NCBI GenBank assembly: GCA_026018925.1
Contig: JAKSZU010000008.1
Location: 8,670,415 to 8,734,414 of the forward strand
Direction: 5' to 3'
From: Tupaia tana
Taxonomy: Eukaryota; Chordata; Mammalia; Scandentia; Tupaiidae
DNA length: 64,000 nt
How positions within the stretch are numbered: position 1 is the first letter of the stretch; the number at the start of each line of letters is the position of its first letter. Both the position numbers and the translations under genes were made by a program. This document shows positions 54,650 through 64,000 of the stretch, one piece after another. Below the pieces are notes generated by a model. The model ran no database searches and had not been told where the DNA came from. It worked only from the letters and a program-made list of their open reading frames with translations.

Positions 54650-56140
54650 CTTTTTGTTTTTGTTTTTAATCATATTTATGGTTTACTGGTATACATAATA
54701 GACAGTCATGCTTAACACTCTGGTTAAGTCAAGATAGAAAACGGGAGGGGTGTCATTAGAGGCATTCAAAAATTTAACAGTTTAAATAATCTTTAGCCCT
54801 TCTGAGGAACTAAAGATGGGAAATGCATAGTTTATACTTCTGTGACAAGGTGCTTCCATCCATTATAGTGATCATCATTCTGTTCATGCATTTAAAAAAT
54901 CATTGCTTTTGATCATTGAAAACTGTGTTCAAAGTACATTCTTATTCAACAAACTGATGGAACTACAAATAGTACACTCCAAAGTATTTAGTCTATGTAT
55001 ATCTTTGTCAATGAGGTGTGTTCCTTGGAAGCAACATATAGAAAGTTTATGTAGTTTTATCCATTGAGCCAATTTGTGCCTTTTAGTTGGAGAATTTACC
55101 TCATTCACATTCAATTTTATTGTCAGCATGTGTGGACTTATCCCTGTCGTTTTGTTACTCTTTTATTCCTTTTTGTTTTGTGTTCTCTTCTCTTCTTTTG
55201 TATTTATCTCCCTTTAGTTTTCTTCATGTAGTATTTCATTTATTTCCTGAGGTCTAGTTTTGGTGAATTCTTTCAGATTTTGTTTATCTGGGCATGATTT
55301 CATTTTCCTTTCCTATTTGAAGAATAATCTTGCTGGATATAGTACTCTTGGCTGAGATTGTTTTTCTTTCAGAGTTTTAAATATGTCTTCCCATTCTCTC
55401 TTTGCCTGCCTTGTTGCAATTGAGGAATCTGATGTTAGTTTAAAGGGGTAATCTTTGTAAGTAACTTGGCATTTTTATACTATCATGTTGTCTTTGATTT
55501 TTATCAATTTGGCTTTGATATGCTTTGGAGAGGATTATTTTATGTTAAGTCTATTTATTTTCTTTTGTATTTCCTGGAGTTGTATATCTGTATTATGCTA
55601 AATTTGTAAAGTTTTCAGCTAATATATCATAAAAGAGATTTTCTATGCCTTTGCCTAGGCTCTTCACCTTCTTGATGACCTTTTAATGGATATCTTGTGG
55701 TTTAATGGTGTCTAGGATTGTGTTGTCTTCATTTTTAGTGGCTATTTTTCCATTCTTTTCTGTTGCTTGCACTAAGTTAGAGGTTTTGTCTTCAAGGTCA
55801 GATATTCTTTCTTCTGTGTGTCTAATCTGCAGTTAATACCTTTCAGGGAAGTTTTGATTTCCTGCACTATATTTTTTACCTTCAGAGCTACCATTTTAAA
55901 ACCTTTTCAGGATGTCTATGTCTTTATGAAGTTCGTTCTCCAAGTCATAGTAAGATTTTTCTCATCTTCTGGAATTGGTTGTCTGTTTTCTCTCACATCT
56001 CATTGGAGTTTTGTTGCAATTAATATTCTGTTTTATTTTTCTGACATTTCTGTGATTTCTTGTTTTATCTATGGTTGGTGAGGAGTTATTGTGCTCCTTT
56101 GGAGGGGGGTATTTTTATTTATTTGTTTGTTTGTTTATTT
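54650..56140 (-). repeat. L1/HAL1-derived segment
   Basis: TTTTAGTTGGAGAATTTACC, GATATAGTACTCTTGGCTGA and TGCAATTGAGGAATCTGATG are reverse L1-type text. It parallels part of 57100-58100, so two related copies lie side by side. No ORF. Confidence 0.55.
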
Positions 56141-56169
56141 ATATTTCTTAGGACCCTGCTATGATTTTT

Positions 56170-57765
56170 TTCTATTTTATAATTTTTTATTAATTAATTT
56201 ATTTTACATTCTTTCACTGAACATCATTACAGCATACAGAATGTGATTTCCCATCCAGAATACACTGTAAAGTGGCTTAATCATAATGTTATTATCAACA
56301 AGTAATTTCCCATTTCTTGATTCTTATATGTGTATGTATTCCTGGAGTTGGATATCTGTATTATGCTACTTCACATACATGCATACTTCCCCTATTTCTC
56401 ACTCTCTGTTATTTTCCACCCTCCTCCCACACTGTCTCTGGTATCTGTAGTTGCTTTCCATTCCTTTTTTATTTTTTCCCACATTTCATTGATTCACAAA
56501 ATATCTTAACTAATCTAAATACTTTCAATAGCAAGTTCAGCTGCTATATACATGTTTGTGAATACATGTTGACTTGAGGCATGAAATTTTGTGGGTAGAA
56601 TGAATATACTATAAAGTAGCACCTAGCTGAGGCTATATAGCTTACTGTTGTCATTAAATAGGTATTTTTTAAAATATATTTTTTAATTTCAAGAAAGGTA
56701 GTTTTAGCTTTAATAAATCAAGGTAAAAAAATGTTAAGAGAACTTTGCTTAAGATTTAAAGCCAGGAAACATGTTAGTATTCTGTTTGAATAGTAGGTAC
56801 ATGGACCTGTTGACAACTCAAGAGGACAAAAATCCTTAGCTTTGGAAAACAAAGCATAGAAGATCAGTAATGTTTTAGTAAAAGTCATAAAATTCTATTT
56901 CACCAGTTCAGACTCATGTATTTAATCTATCTTCTCTCGTGGTCTGATCTTTCCGTTTAAATTCTGGAAGATAACGTTCAACTCTGGACTTGTCCCTACC
57001 ATTAAGCTGGCCCTTTTCTTAGTTGTTTTAGAACTCTTATTTCTATATGTCTGACTTCAGTTTTCCTGAGATAGGACTCCCTTCAGAACTTCTTGGAGAA
57101 CTGATCTGGTGTTGGTAAATCATTTAGGTTTTGTTTATCTGAGAATATTCTTGTCTTGTCTTTCCATATGAAGAATGATCTTGCCAGCTATAGTATTCTT
57201 GGTTGAAATTATTTTTCCAACACTTTGCGTATATTTTCTCATTCTTTCTTTGCTCACATTGTTTTGAATGAGAGGTCTGTTGTTAGCCTGATGGGATATC
57301 CTTTGTAGGTAACTTGATGTTTCTCTCTTGCCAGTCTGAGTATTTTGTTTTTGTCTGTGGCTGTGGTCATTTTGGCTATAATGTGTTTTTGAGAAGATAT
57401 TCTTGGGTTGCTCCTATTTGGAGACCTTGGTATTTCTTGGGTCTGGATCTTTGAATGCCTCTCTAGGTTTGGAAAGTTTTCTTCCAGGATTTCATGGAGT
57501 AATTATCAATGCCCTTATTAGTCTCTTCACCATCTGGGATACTGATTGTCCGGATGTTTGGATGTTTAATAGTATCTAGTATTTCTCATATATTATTCTC
57601 ATTTTTGGGGCTATTTTCTTAGTCTTTGTGGTGGATTTTACTAGTCCAGGAATTCTGTTTTGTACATCTGAGATTCGATCTTCTGTATGATCTAGTCAGC
57701 TTTTAATATTTTCAAGGGAGGTTTCGATTTCCTGTATTATAGCCTTCATCTCCAACAGTTCCATT

Positions 57766-57799
<34 letters not shown>

Positions 57800-59110
57800 T
57801 TTTTTTTTATGATGTGTATTTTCTCTTTCAGCTCTCGCAAGAACTTCCTCACCTCCTGGAACTCACTGGCTCTTTTCTTCTGGAGTTTATTATTTCTCTT
57901 CTCTTGTATCTCTGTTAGATTTATCACTATGAATATTCTAAATTCTTTATCAGACATTTCTGCGAGTTCCATTGTACTGTCTGTGAATGAAGAGGAGTTA
58001 TTATTTTCCCTTGGGGGAGAGGTATTATCTTGGTTTCTCATATTTCTTGTGCCTCTGCAGTGATTTCTAGTCATCTGATGTGTTATTCGTTTTATTCTAA
58101 TTTCTAAAAGTTTAATCTGAGTGATCAGAGGCATGTAGGAGGATGTGATCTGTGAACTCTTTGCCATTCCATTTTTCTCCCTTTGTGCTCCAGATTTAGT
58201 GGGAATTGGGGAATATGTTAACCCAAATAGTATTCAGATGCTTGGCTATATTTCACTTGGACCTGTCTAGACACTCAGTGAGTGGATGCAGGGTGACTTC
58301 TCAGCAGAACACCTTCATTTTGCTTATTCCCTGAAAGCACTAGATCTCAGCTCTCATGGAGGACTCATTCTTCTTCTGAAGGCTTGCCCTTTTTGCTTCT
58401 CTGGAGTGACTTCTCAGCAGAACATCGTTTTTTCTCTTATTCCCTGAAAGCACTAGATCTTAGCTCCCATGGAGGACTCTGTCCCTGCTAAGAGTTTGAA
58501 TCATCTGGTGATATACTCACTTCTTTCTACTTCTTTGGAGTAGATTTCTGTAGCAGTATGCTCCTACACTTTTATATGGTGGGAGTTAGCTCTGTGCCAG
58601 TTTTCCTCCTCTACTGTGGTTGGCAGTGTGGAATTCACAGTGGGTGTTTTGGGTTCAGATTTTCAGAGGGGAGTTTCTCTCCTTTTACTGCTGGGAGTGT
58701 TATGTGGAAAGAATTCTTCCAAAACCTCACTGTCTTCAGGGGTTTGGTTTCAGTTTACACAAACCTCTCTTTTCTGGAGGCTAAACTGGATAGGTAGAAT
58801 GTAGGATGGTAGTTCAGTTCATGCACTGTATAGGCTAGAACAGCCTCTTCTTTCCCACCTCAGGCTGGGTAGTAGAGGTGTTAGGTGATCAGTTCATACT
58901 GAGCGGGGCTTTGCCTCCCTGTTGCTCCTTCATGGGTGTGGTGCAGAACAGTGTCAGTACAGGCTGGGCAGCAACTCCTACCTTCCATCTAGGGGACTGC
59001 AGGAACTGGGTGGTGATTGTTTTAGCCGGGAGCAACTTCTCCTCCCCCATTTCAGGCGGGGTGGGTGTCTGATGATCAGCTCAGACCATGTGGCCTTTGC
59101 TTCCCTGTTG
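56170..59110 (-). mobile_element. HAL1-like / ORF2-less L1 element
   Basis: Read on the minus strand: a 5' part (59110-58200), an ORF1-like frame (58167-57712), decayed sequence, and a 3' end (56985-56170) shared with 34950-35760. No ORF2 text was seen between ORF1 and the 3' end. This arrangement fits HAL1-type half-LINEs or an internally deleted L1. Which of the two is uncertain. Confidence 0.6.
57712..58167 (-). pseudogene. L1/HAL1 ORF1-like fragment
   Basis: A 151-codon frame with the block MSDKEFRIFIVINLTEIQEK and a following charged, probably coiled-coil stretch, typical of L1 ORF1 N-terminal parts. L1 ORF1 encodes an RNA-binding trimeric chaperone. Here the frame passes through a poly-lysine run made by an A tract (poly-T on +, about 57770-57798) and then loses the family pattern. 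It is a relic. Confidence 0.6.
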
Positions 59111-59410
59111 CTTCTTGTAGCTCTCTAAAGAAATCTTTTGTGTGTATATTTTGTATCTTTGGGTAAATTACTATTGCAGAATGGGATTGCTGGCATATAA
59201 AATAAGTTTGTTTAACTCTACAAGAAGTTGCCAAACTATTTCCAAAGTATTGCACTATGTCATATTCCCTCTAGTTGTACAGCAGAATTGCAGTTGCTCT
59301 ATATCATTGCTGAACTTGGTATTTTTACTGTTTTTAATTTTAATTATTGTATTATGTGTAGTATTCTATATTGTGATTTTGTCTTTTTTCATTTGTTTGT
59401 GAAGGGAGTC
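59111..59410. repeat. Old L1-like trace
   Basis: GCAGAATGGGATTGCTGGCA and GTTGCCAAACTATTTCCAAA follow the reverse reading of an old L1 3' region. Confidence 0.5.
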
Positions 59411-59414
59411 TTAA

Positions 59415-59555
59415 GATGTTGTAGTCTTTCTGACTCAGTCTTTCAAGTAGCTGGGAGTACAGTACCATCACACCTGACTCTCATAGTCAGTGTCTTGCTA
59501 TGTTGCCCACACTGGCTTCAAGCTCACTCTCTTCCCACTTTAGCCTCCTCATTAT
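59415..59555 (-). repeat. Fossil 7SL-derived SINE monomer
   Basis: On the + strand TCAAGTAGCTGGGAGTACAG, CATCACACCTGACTC, AGTGTCTTGCTATGTTGCCC, ACACTGGCTTCAAGCTCACT and TTTAGCCTCCTCATTATC match the reverse reading of a 7SL/Alu-type monomer. No second arm or middle A-rich linker seen. Confidence 0.72.
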
Positions 59556-59702
59556 CATTGTGGTTTTAACATATATTTACCTAATGACTAATGATGCTGA
59601 GTATTACCTCAGGTTCTTTATTATCATTCTGTTAGTATGTAAATTACATTGAATGATTTCCAAACATTAAAAAACTTTGCATTCTTGGTATAAACTTGAA
59701 GG

Positions 59703-59795
59703 TTGTCCTGGGAGATGATTTCTTGCTTTCTGTCTCTCTGTCTCTTCTGTGAGTGCACTCACCCTACAGCAAAAATCCCTCTAAAAAAAACAAAA
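59703..59795 (+). repeat. SINE-A 3' fragment
   Basis: It begins within the CCTGGGAGATGATTTCTTGC block and has the CT tract, CACCCTACAGCAAAAATCCC and A tail. The head and most of the body are missing, an unusual 5' truncation for these SINEs. Confidence 0.8.
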
Positions 59796-59885
59796 CAGAA
59801 AACAAAATTTGAGGTTGTGGTTGACTTTTTTTATGACATGTTGTTGGTTATATTGGCACTTATATTAATGGGGATTATTTCTCTG

Positions 59886-59891
59886 TGTGTG

Positions 59892-59921
<30 letters not shown>
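59886..59921. repeat. (GT)n microsatellite
   Basis: TGTGTGTGCA followed by an uninterrupted GT run. Confidence 0.95.
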
Positions 59922-59926
<5 letters not shown>

Positions 59927-59927
59927 C

Positions 59928-60188
59928 TTCGGAAAGAGAAATTTTTGCTATAGGGTGTGTGCGTTCACTGGAGAGACAGAGACAGAGAGACAAAAAGTGA
60001 AAAATCATCTCCCAGGGGAAATGGCCATGGTGCAATCTAATCCCTTTCATTCCATTCTCCTCTCAGGATCTTGGGCACGCACATACACATACGTAACGTG
60101 AGTTTCGAGCCTCCATGTATGGGACTAGAACTGCCATCGGCCCTTTGGATGTTTAGCAATGTAAACATTATGCTATGTACTGATCCCT
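59928..60188 (-). mobile_element. SINE-A, intermediate age
   Basis: AGAAATTTTTGCTATAGGG through the diverged reverse head ending TGTACTGATCCC. Confidence 0.83.
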
Positions 60189-61127
60189 ATGTAGATTTTT
60201 TAAATAATGTTTTTTTGTTTGTTTGTTTGTTTGTTTTCATCTCAGAGTAATGATCTTCACATATAATGAGCTGGGAACTATTCTAAAGGGTTCATGTGGG
60301 ATTGACATTATTTTTAAAAGATTTGATAAAATTCACCAGTGAAACTATTTGGGCCTGAAGTTCTTTGGGAAAAAAAATTAACTATAAATTTATTAGATGA
60401 AATGGGACTACTTCAAATTATCTATGCTATATCTCTTATGGTACTTTGAGTCTTTTATCAAGCTGTTAGCCCACTACCTGCATTCTGTTTTTATCCAGTC
60501 CACACCAACTCACCAAATTCTTAAATTAAAAATGTTTTCATTATTTTCCTTTTTGGTATGGTGGTCTGTTCCTCATGAGTGGACATCATTTTATGTTTTT
60601 CAGCCACATCTCTTTAAACACTGAACACCTATTAATGACTTAATAACTTGACTTTTGATTGATCGAACTATAAGTTATAAACTGAAAGATGAATCTTATT
60701 TTGTAATCTTTGGGTTGTATTTCAGTTTTTATAATATCCCTTTGCAAGGCTAAGGTTTTAATGAACTTAATGATTTAGAGGGGTGCAAAAGCCTATAGTA
60801 AGTAGACATTACGTTTTGTTATTTTCATTTTCACTTCTATTCCTACACGTTTCATCCCTTTTCATCTTTGTTGTTGGAAAATGCAATTTCTTTTCTCATT
60901 GATTTAGTCCTTGTACATTTAGCAAGTATCGATCCTTCTCTGAACTCTGGCTGCATTTTTAAGAAAGCAGTATCTGAAGAGTTTTATTTTATTTTATTCA
61001 AACAATATACCAAGTATTTTACAGAAAATAGTTACAATTTTCTCTGGTACATAGTTTGTAATTGCAATTTTTCTGCTTCTACTGTCGTTAAAGATGGGTT
61101 ATCATCATCTACTAATTTTTTTCTTTT
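60189..61127. other. Unassigned AT-rich sequence
   Basis: A (GTTT)n stretch at about 60213-60236. GATTTGATAAAATTCACCAG and nearby text may be old L1. No gene. Confidence 0.4.
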
Positions 61128-61403
61128 AGGTTTTTTGCCATAGGATGTATGCTATCACCAGAAAAAAGACAAAGAGAGATGGAGAGAGGGAAGGTGAGAA
61201 GTTACCCCCTCCAGGAGGGATGGCCACACAACAATCCTTTCTCCTCCATTCTCCTCTTGGGATTTTGGGCATGCATATACCTGTGCCTAGCCTGATTTTC
61301 AAGCCACTGGGTCCATGGCTCAAATGGCAGTTCCATGGCTCAAATGGCAGTTGGTCATGTGGGAGTCCAGTACCTTAACCACCATTTCATCTATTGGCCA
61401 TCA
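61128..61403 (-). mobile_element. SINE-A, older copy with a local head duplication
   Basis: Tail and body as usual. In the head the block TCCATGGCTCAAATGGCAGT occurs twice in tandem (about 61312-61351). Confidence 0.83.
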
Positions 61404-61569
61404 CTACTAATTTTTAAAAGTTGCATTTTAAAGTTGATTTAGTAGTCTAATACGGCTTTTTACCGTGTGTTGGGCAAATAAAATAGCTTTTTCTGTTTTA
61501 AAGTAGATTATTACAAATGTGTATTAATTTAACATACATTTATTGGAGCATGTAAGTGAATTTTTTAAA

Positions 61570-61780
61570 AAAGTTTATTTCTTCTGAGAGAGAGGGAAGG
61601 GGATGGCACTGCTAAAAGGGTTCTGGTGCCTACCCCAGCCAGAACCAGCTTTGGGTAATGGACACACATATGCCCAACACACTGGGCGAGGTCTCTGGGA
61701 TGTCAACCTGGAACTTTCTCATGGGGAATCAACCTTGCATAGTGTCATGTTTTACCACTATGCCTCCCCCCCCCCCCCAA
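61570..61780 (-). mobile_element. SINE-B copy
   Basis: AAGTTTATTTCTTCTGAGAG, GGTAATGGACACACATATGC, GAGGTCTCTGGGATGTCAAC, CATAGTGTCATGTTTTACCA, then a C run at 61766-61778. Confidence 0.68.
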
Positions 61781-61957
61781 CTATTTTCCTGCAAGTAAAA
61801 CTTAAATCTAGAATTGGATTACCTATTTGAGTGATGGAAATGGCAGAAATACTTTAATTCAAATTTAGTAGAGAGGAAATCACAATCTAGTGAGTAGAAT
61901 GTTTAAGTTTGTAGTTCTGAATATTTCCTAGTTTTCTTACTTTAAAACTATGTCTTG

Positions 61958-62215
61958 TGGGGCCAGCAGGTGGTGAGGTGGTTAAAGCACTGTATTCCCA
62001 TGTGGTTGACCATGGTTTGAATCCTAGACCCAGTGGGTTAAAACTCATGCCAAGCATGTGTGCATGAGTGCCCAAAATTCCAAGGGGAGAATGGAGGAGA
62101 AGGGATTGTGGTGTGGTCATCCCCCCTGGGGAATGATTTCTAGCTGTTTCTCTGTTTCTCTCTCTGTCTCTGGTGAGTGCACATGCTCTATAGAAAATCT
62201 CTCTCTCTCTCTCTT
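61958..62215 (+). mobile_element. SINE-A, intermediate age
   Basis: GGGGCCAGCAGGTGGTGAGG head, GAATGGAGGAGAAGGGATTG body and a (TC)n end at 62201-62214. A tail lost or replaced. Confidence 0.86.
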
Positions 62216-62724
62216 AGGAAATTATATATCACAAATATGTTTTGTCAATTGCAGTTCATTCACAATGAACCATATATTTTTTAACATTGTTTTTATTTGC
62301 TTCTGGATGATACAAAATTTACTGAATATTTGTGAACTCAGTTACTTAATTTATAAATTGGGAGTATTTAGAATAATAAATAAAAAATTATACCAGATGA
62401 CTTCTCAAATTCTTTTTAACTCATCTATTTTTAATTTATATTCTTATATAAATTATTACATATTCTTCACTTTTGAACATAAATATCTAAACTTAAAAAA
62501 TCTTCAAAGGCAAAATTCTGAATGCATATATTATATATTAGAGCTAAGAATATTAGAGATATTTTGCAAAATATCAGGAGCTACAATGAAGTTATATAGG
62601 GACTCTCAAGAGTCCAGACATGACCAACTTTATTATGATAATGATATCTCTTTAGCCTTATTATTATTTTTTACTTGAAAGAGCCTTTAAATGACAATTT
62701 CTATCTTAGGGATTCTTTTTTTCC
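62216..62724. other. Unassigned AT-rich sequence
   Basis: The open frame that crosses from the SINE to 62678 is a chance extension. No gene seen. Confidence 0.4.
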
Positions 62725-62972
62725 CCTGAGGTTTATTTATTTCCTATGAAAGAGAGAGAGAGAAAGAGAGAGAGAGAGAAAGACAAGCACCTTCAAAAGG
62801 ATTGCACACTATGATCTTGCTCCTGGCCTCTCAACCAGTCAGGGCTATGGACACATATACATGTGTCCCTAGTGCACACAGATCAACCTGGGAAATGAAC
62901 CCTGGTCTTCCATATGGCCTCCAGTATTGCAGGGTGTTATAATACTACTACATCACTACAGCAGGACTATCT
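62725..62972 (-). mobile_element. SINE-B copy
   Basis: GAGGTTTATTTATTTCC, GA tract, CAGTCAGGGCTATGGACACA, GGGAAATGAACCCTGGTCTT, GTATTGCAGGGTGTTATAAT and CACTACAGCAGGA. Confidence 0.72.
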
Positions 62973-63165
62973 GTAATCTTATTATTGAAGGTCTGGGAAA
63001 CATTCTTGCAGCCACATCATGGACTGTTGTAATCTTTTTGAGCATTTTAAAATTGAGTTCTTTTCCTTTCCTTTTTGGCACTTTTTCAGAGGTGATGACC
63101 TGATGTTCTGAATCTTCCATTTCTATAAGTTGCCATCATGTTGTGTATTATTTGTGTTTCTATAG

Positions 63166-63329
63166 GTAGTAACTGGAAAGTTTCCATAATCACCAGTGAC
63201 TTGCCAAATGCAGGAACAAGCTCACAGATTTATATTACGCTATATGGAGAATTTAGAAGTTCAGCCCCAATATATCTTTATGGAGCTAATCGGGCTCGAT
63301 TTCAGAGTGGCAGTGAAGACATCTTTACT
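63166..63329 (+). CDS. Exon encoding the N-terminal half of a PLAT domain
   Basis: A 164-base exon bounded by acceptor GTTTCTATAG (AG at 63164-63165) and donor ACT|GTGAGTAA. It has two bases to finish a codon and then 54 codons: SNWKVSIITSDLPNAGTSSQ, IYITLYGEFRSSAPIYLYG, ending RARFQSGSEDIFT. That is the first strands of a PLAT (lipoxygenase-type beta-sandwich) domain, as in LOXHD1-like proteins. PLAT domains bind lipids or membrane partners. Known: long RP1 transcripts with extra exons beyond exon 4 are reported, and I recall PLAT-encoding exons in that region of the mouse gene. Its entry phase (1) equals the exit phase of RP1 exon 3, and the strand is the same. It could instead be the start of another PLAT gene, though no such gene is seen in the window. 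Confidence 0.85.
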
Positions 63330-64000
63330 GTGAGTAATAAAACCTGTTAATTTAAGTGATACAGCTTTTAGATACTTTGGAATGAATGCCGTCTATCAAA
63401 TTGGGCCTTTCCTATTGCAACATCATGTGCTCTGTAAATCAACCAAAAGTAATTCATGGCAGTTTTTGCTTAGGCAGATTTAATATAAGTAAATATGCAA
63501 TATTGGTTGAGACAAGACCTATAGAGAAATTTTAGGTGGTCAATATTTATTGTTTTTATGTGGCATCTGTCTGGAGGAAGGACTTATACCTTTCTGGCTC
63601 TATGGATGACACTCAAAGTCAAGCTCAAAAAGTGGAAAAAGAACTGTTAAACAAGGAGGGCAAAGAAATTGAGATAAGTTTTCATAATTTATTAATTATT
63701 AGTTGTTATTAAATTATCAAGTTATTATATCATGGCTAGATATATTGAGATAAAGATTTAGAAAGAAATAGGAGCAGCAAAGATGAGTAAGGGGAGAGCA
63801 GTGCCATATTATTAAAATAAAGTCAGAAATATTAGCAATCAAAGGCAAAATTTGAAATGGATTAAGCACCTAGCACTTTATAGGTGCTTAATATGTCTGT
63901 TGAAAGAATAACTGGATGTATAGAAGGTTTGAACCAGGTGGAGACAGAAAATAAAATCACAATCACAATTAGATGTCTTTTCCTTAAATGTTTTAATAAC
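63330..64000 (+). other. Intron following the PLAT exon
   Basis: Unique AT-rich DNA. AAGCACCTAGCACTTTATAG with TGTTGAAAGAATAACTGGAT at 63865-63920 looks like an old mammalian-wide repeat. No further exon is seen before the window ends. Confidence 0.5.

Noticed and set aside
62058-62678. 206-codon plus-strand ORF
   Set aside because: The first part is SINE-A body and the rest is AT-rich noncoding DNA with biased residues; no family.

Overview
This is a mammalian nuclear window from an AT-rich, repeat-dense region. Its main gene is RP1 (oxygen-regulated protein 1, the photoreceptor axoneme protein with two doublecortin domains), on the + strand. Three coding exons are visible: exon 2 (coding from 12731 to 13351), exon 3 (14330-14501) and the giant exon 4 (16646-22317). 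They join in phase to about 2154 codons, close to the usual RP1 length. A possible promoter/exon 1 lies near 7.84-8.10 kb. At 63166-63329 a separate 164-base exon encodes the start of a PLAT domain. Its entry phase matches the end of RP1 exon 3, so it may belong to a long RP1 transcript that bypasses exon 4.

Most of the rest is transposable elements. The commonest is a tRNA-derived SINE, here called SINE-A: a tRNA-like head with A and B boxes, a body of about 180 bp, and an A tail. It occurs in about 30 copies on both strands, several nearly uniform and with target-site duplications, so it was active recently. A short relative (SINE-C) is mainly the tRNA head plus a GA/CT tract and tail. A different family (SINE-B) has five copies. 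Older layers include a Tigger1-like DNA transposon, an L2-like LINE broken by later insertions, L1s of several ages, an element with L1-type ORF1 directly followed by a 3' end (HAL1-like), MaLR-type LTRs, MIR-like traces and two fossil 7SL-derived monomers.

A young betaretrovirus-like endogenous provirus (45887-52063, minus strand) sits inside an older MaLR element. It has two 382-bp LTRs differing at 5 positions by my count, 6-bp target duplications with one mismatch, a tRNA-Lys1,2-type primer-binding site, an open gag, a pol with protease and most of reverse transcriptase deleted but an open integrase, and an env broken by two stops and one frameshift.

Organism: the 7SL-derived monomers point to Euarchontoglires. 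There are no Alu dimers or rodent B1 elements, and the dominant SINE is lineage-specific and tRNA-derived. My best guess is a colugo (Dermoptera). This is inference from repeats, not a database match.

Layout: 0-7 kb old transposons and SINEs; 7.1-22.7 kb RP1; 22.7-43 kb intergenic (or intron of a long RP1 transcript) filled with SINEs and L1; 43.4-52.6 kb MaLR with the nested provirus; 52.6-63.1 kb SINEs and L1/HAL1; 63.17 kb the PLAT exon.
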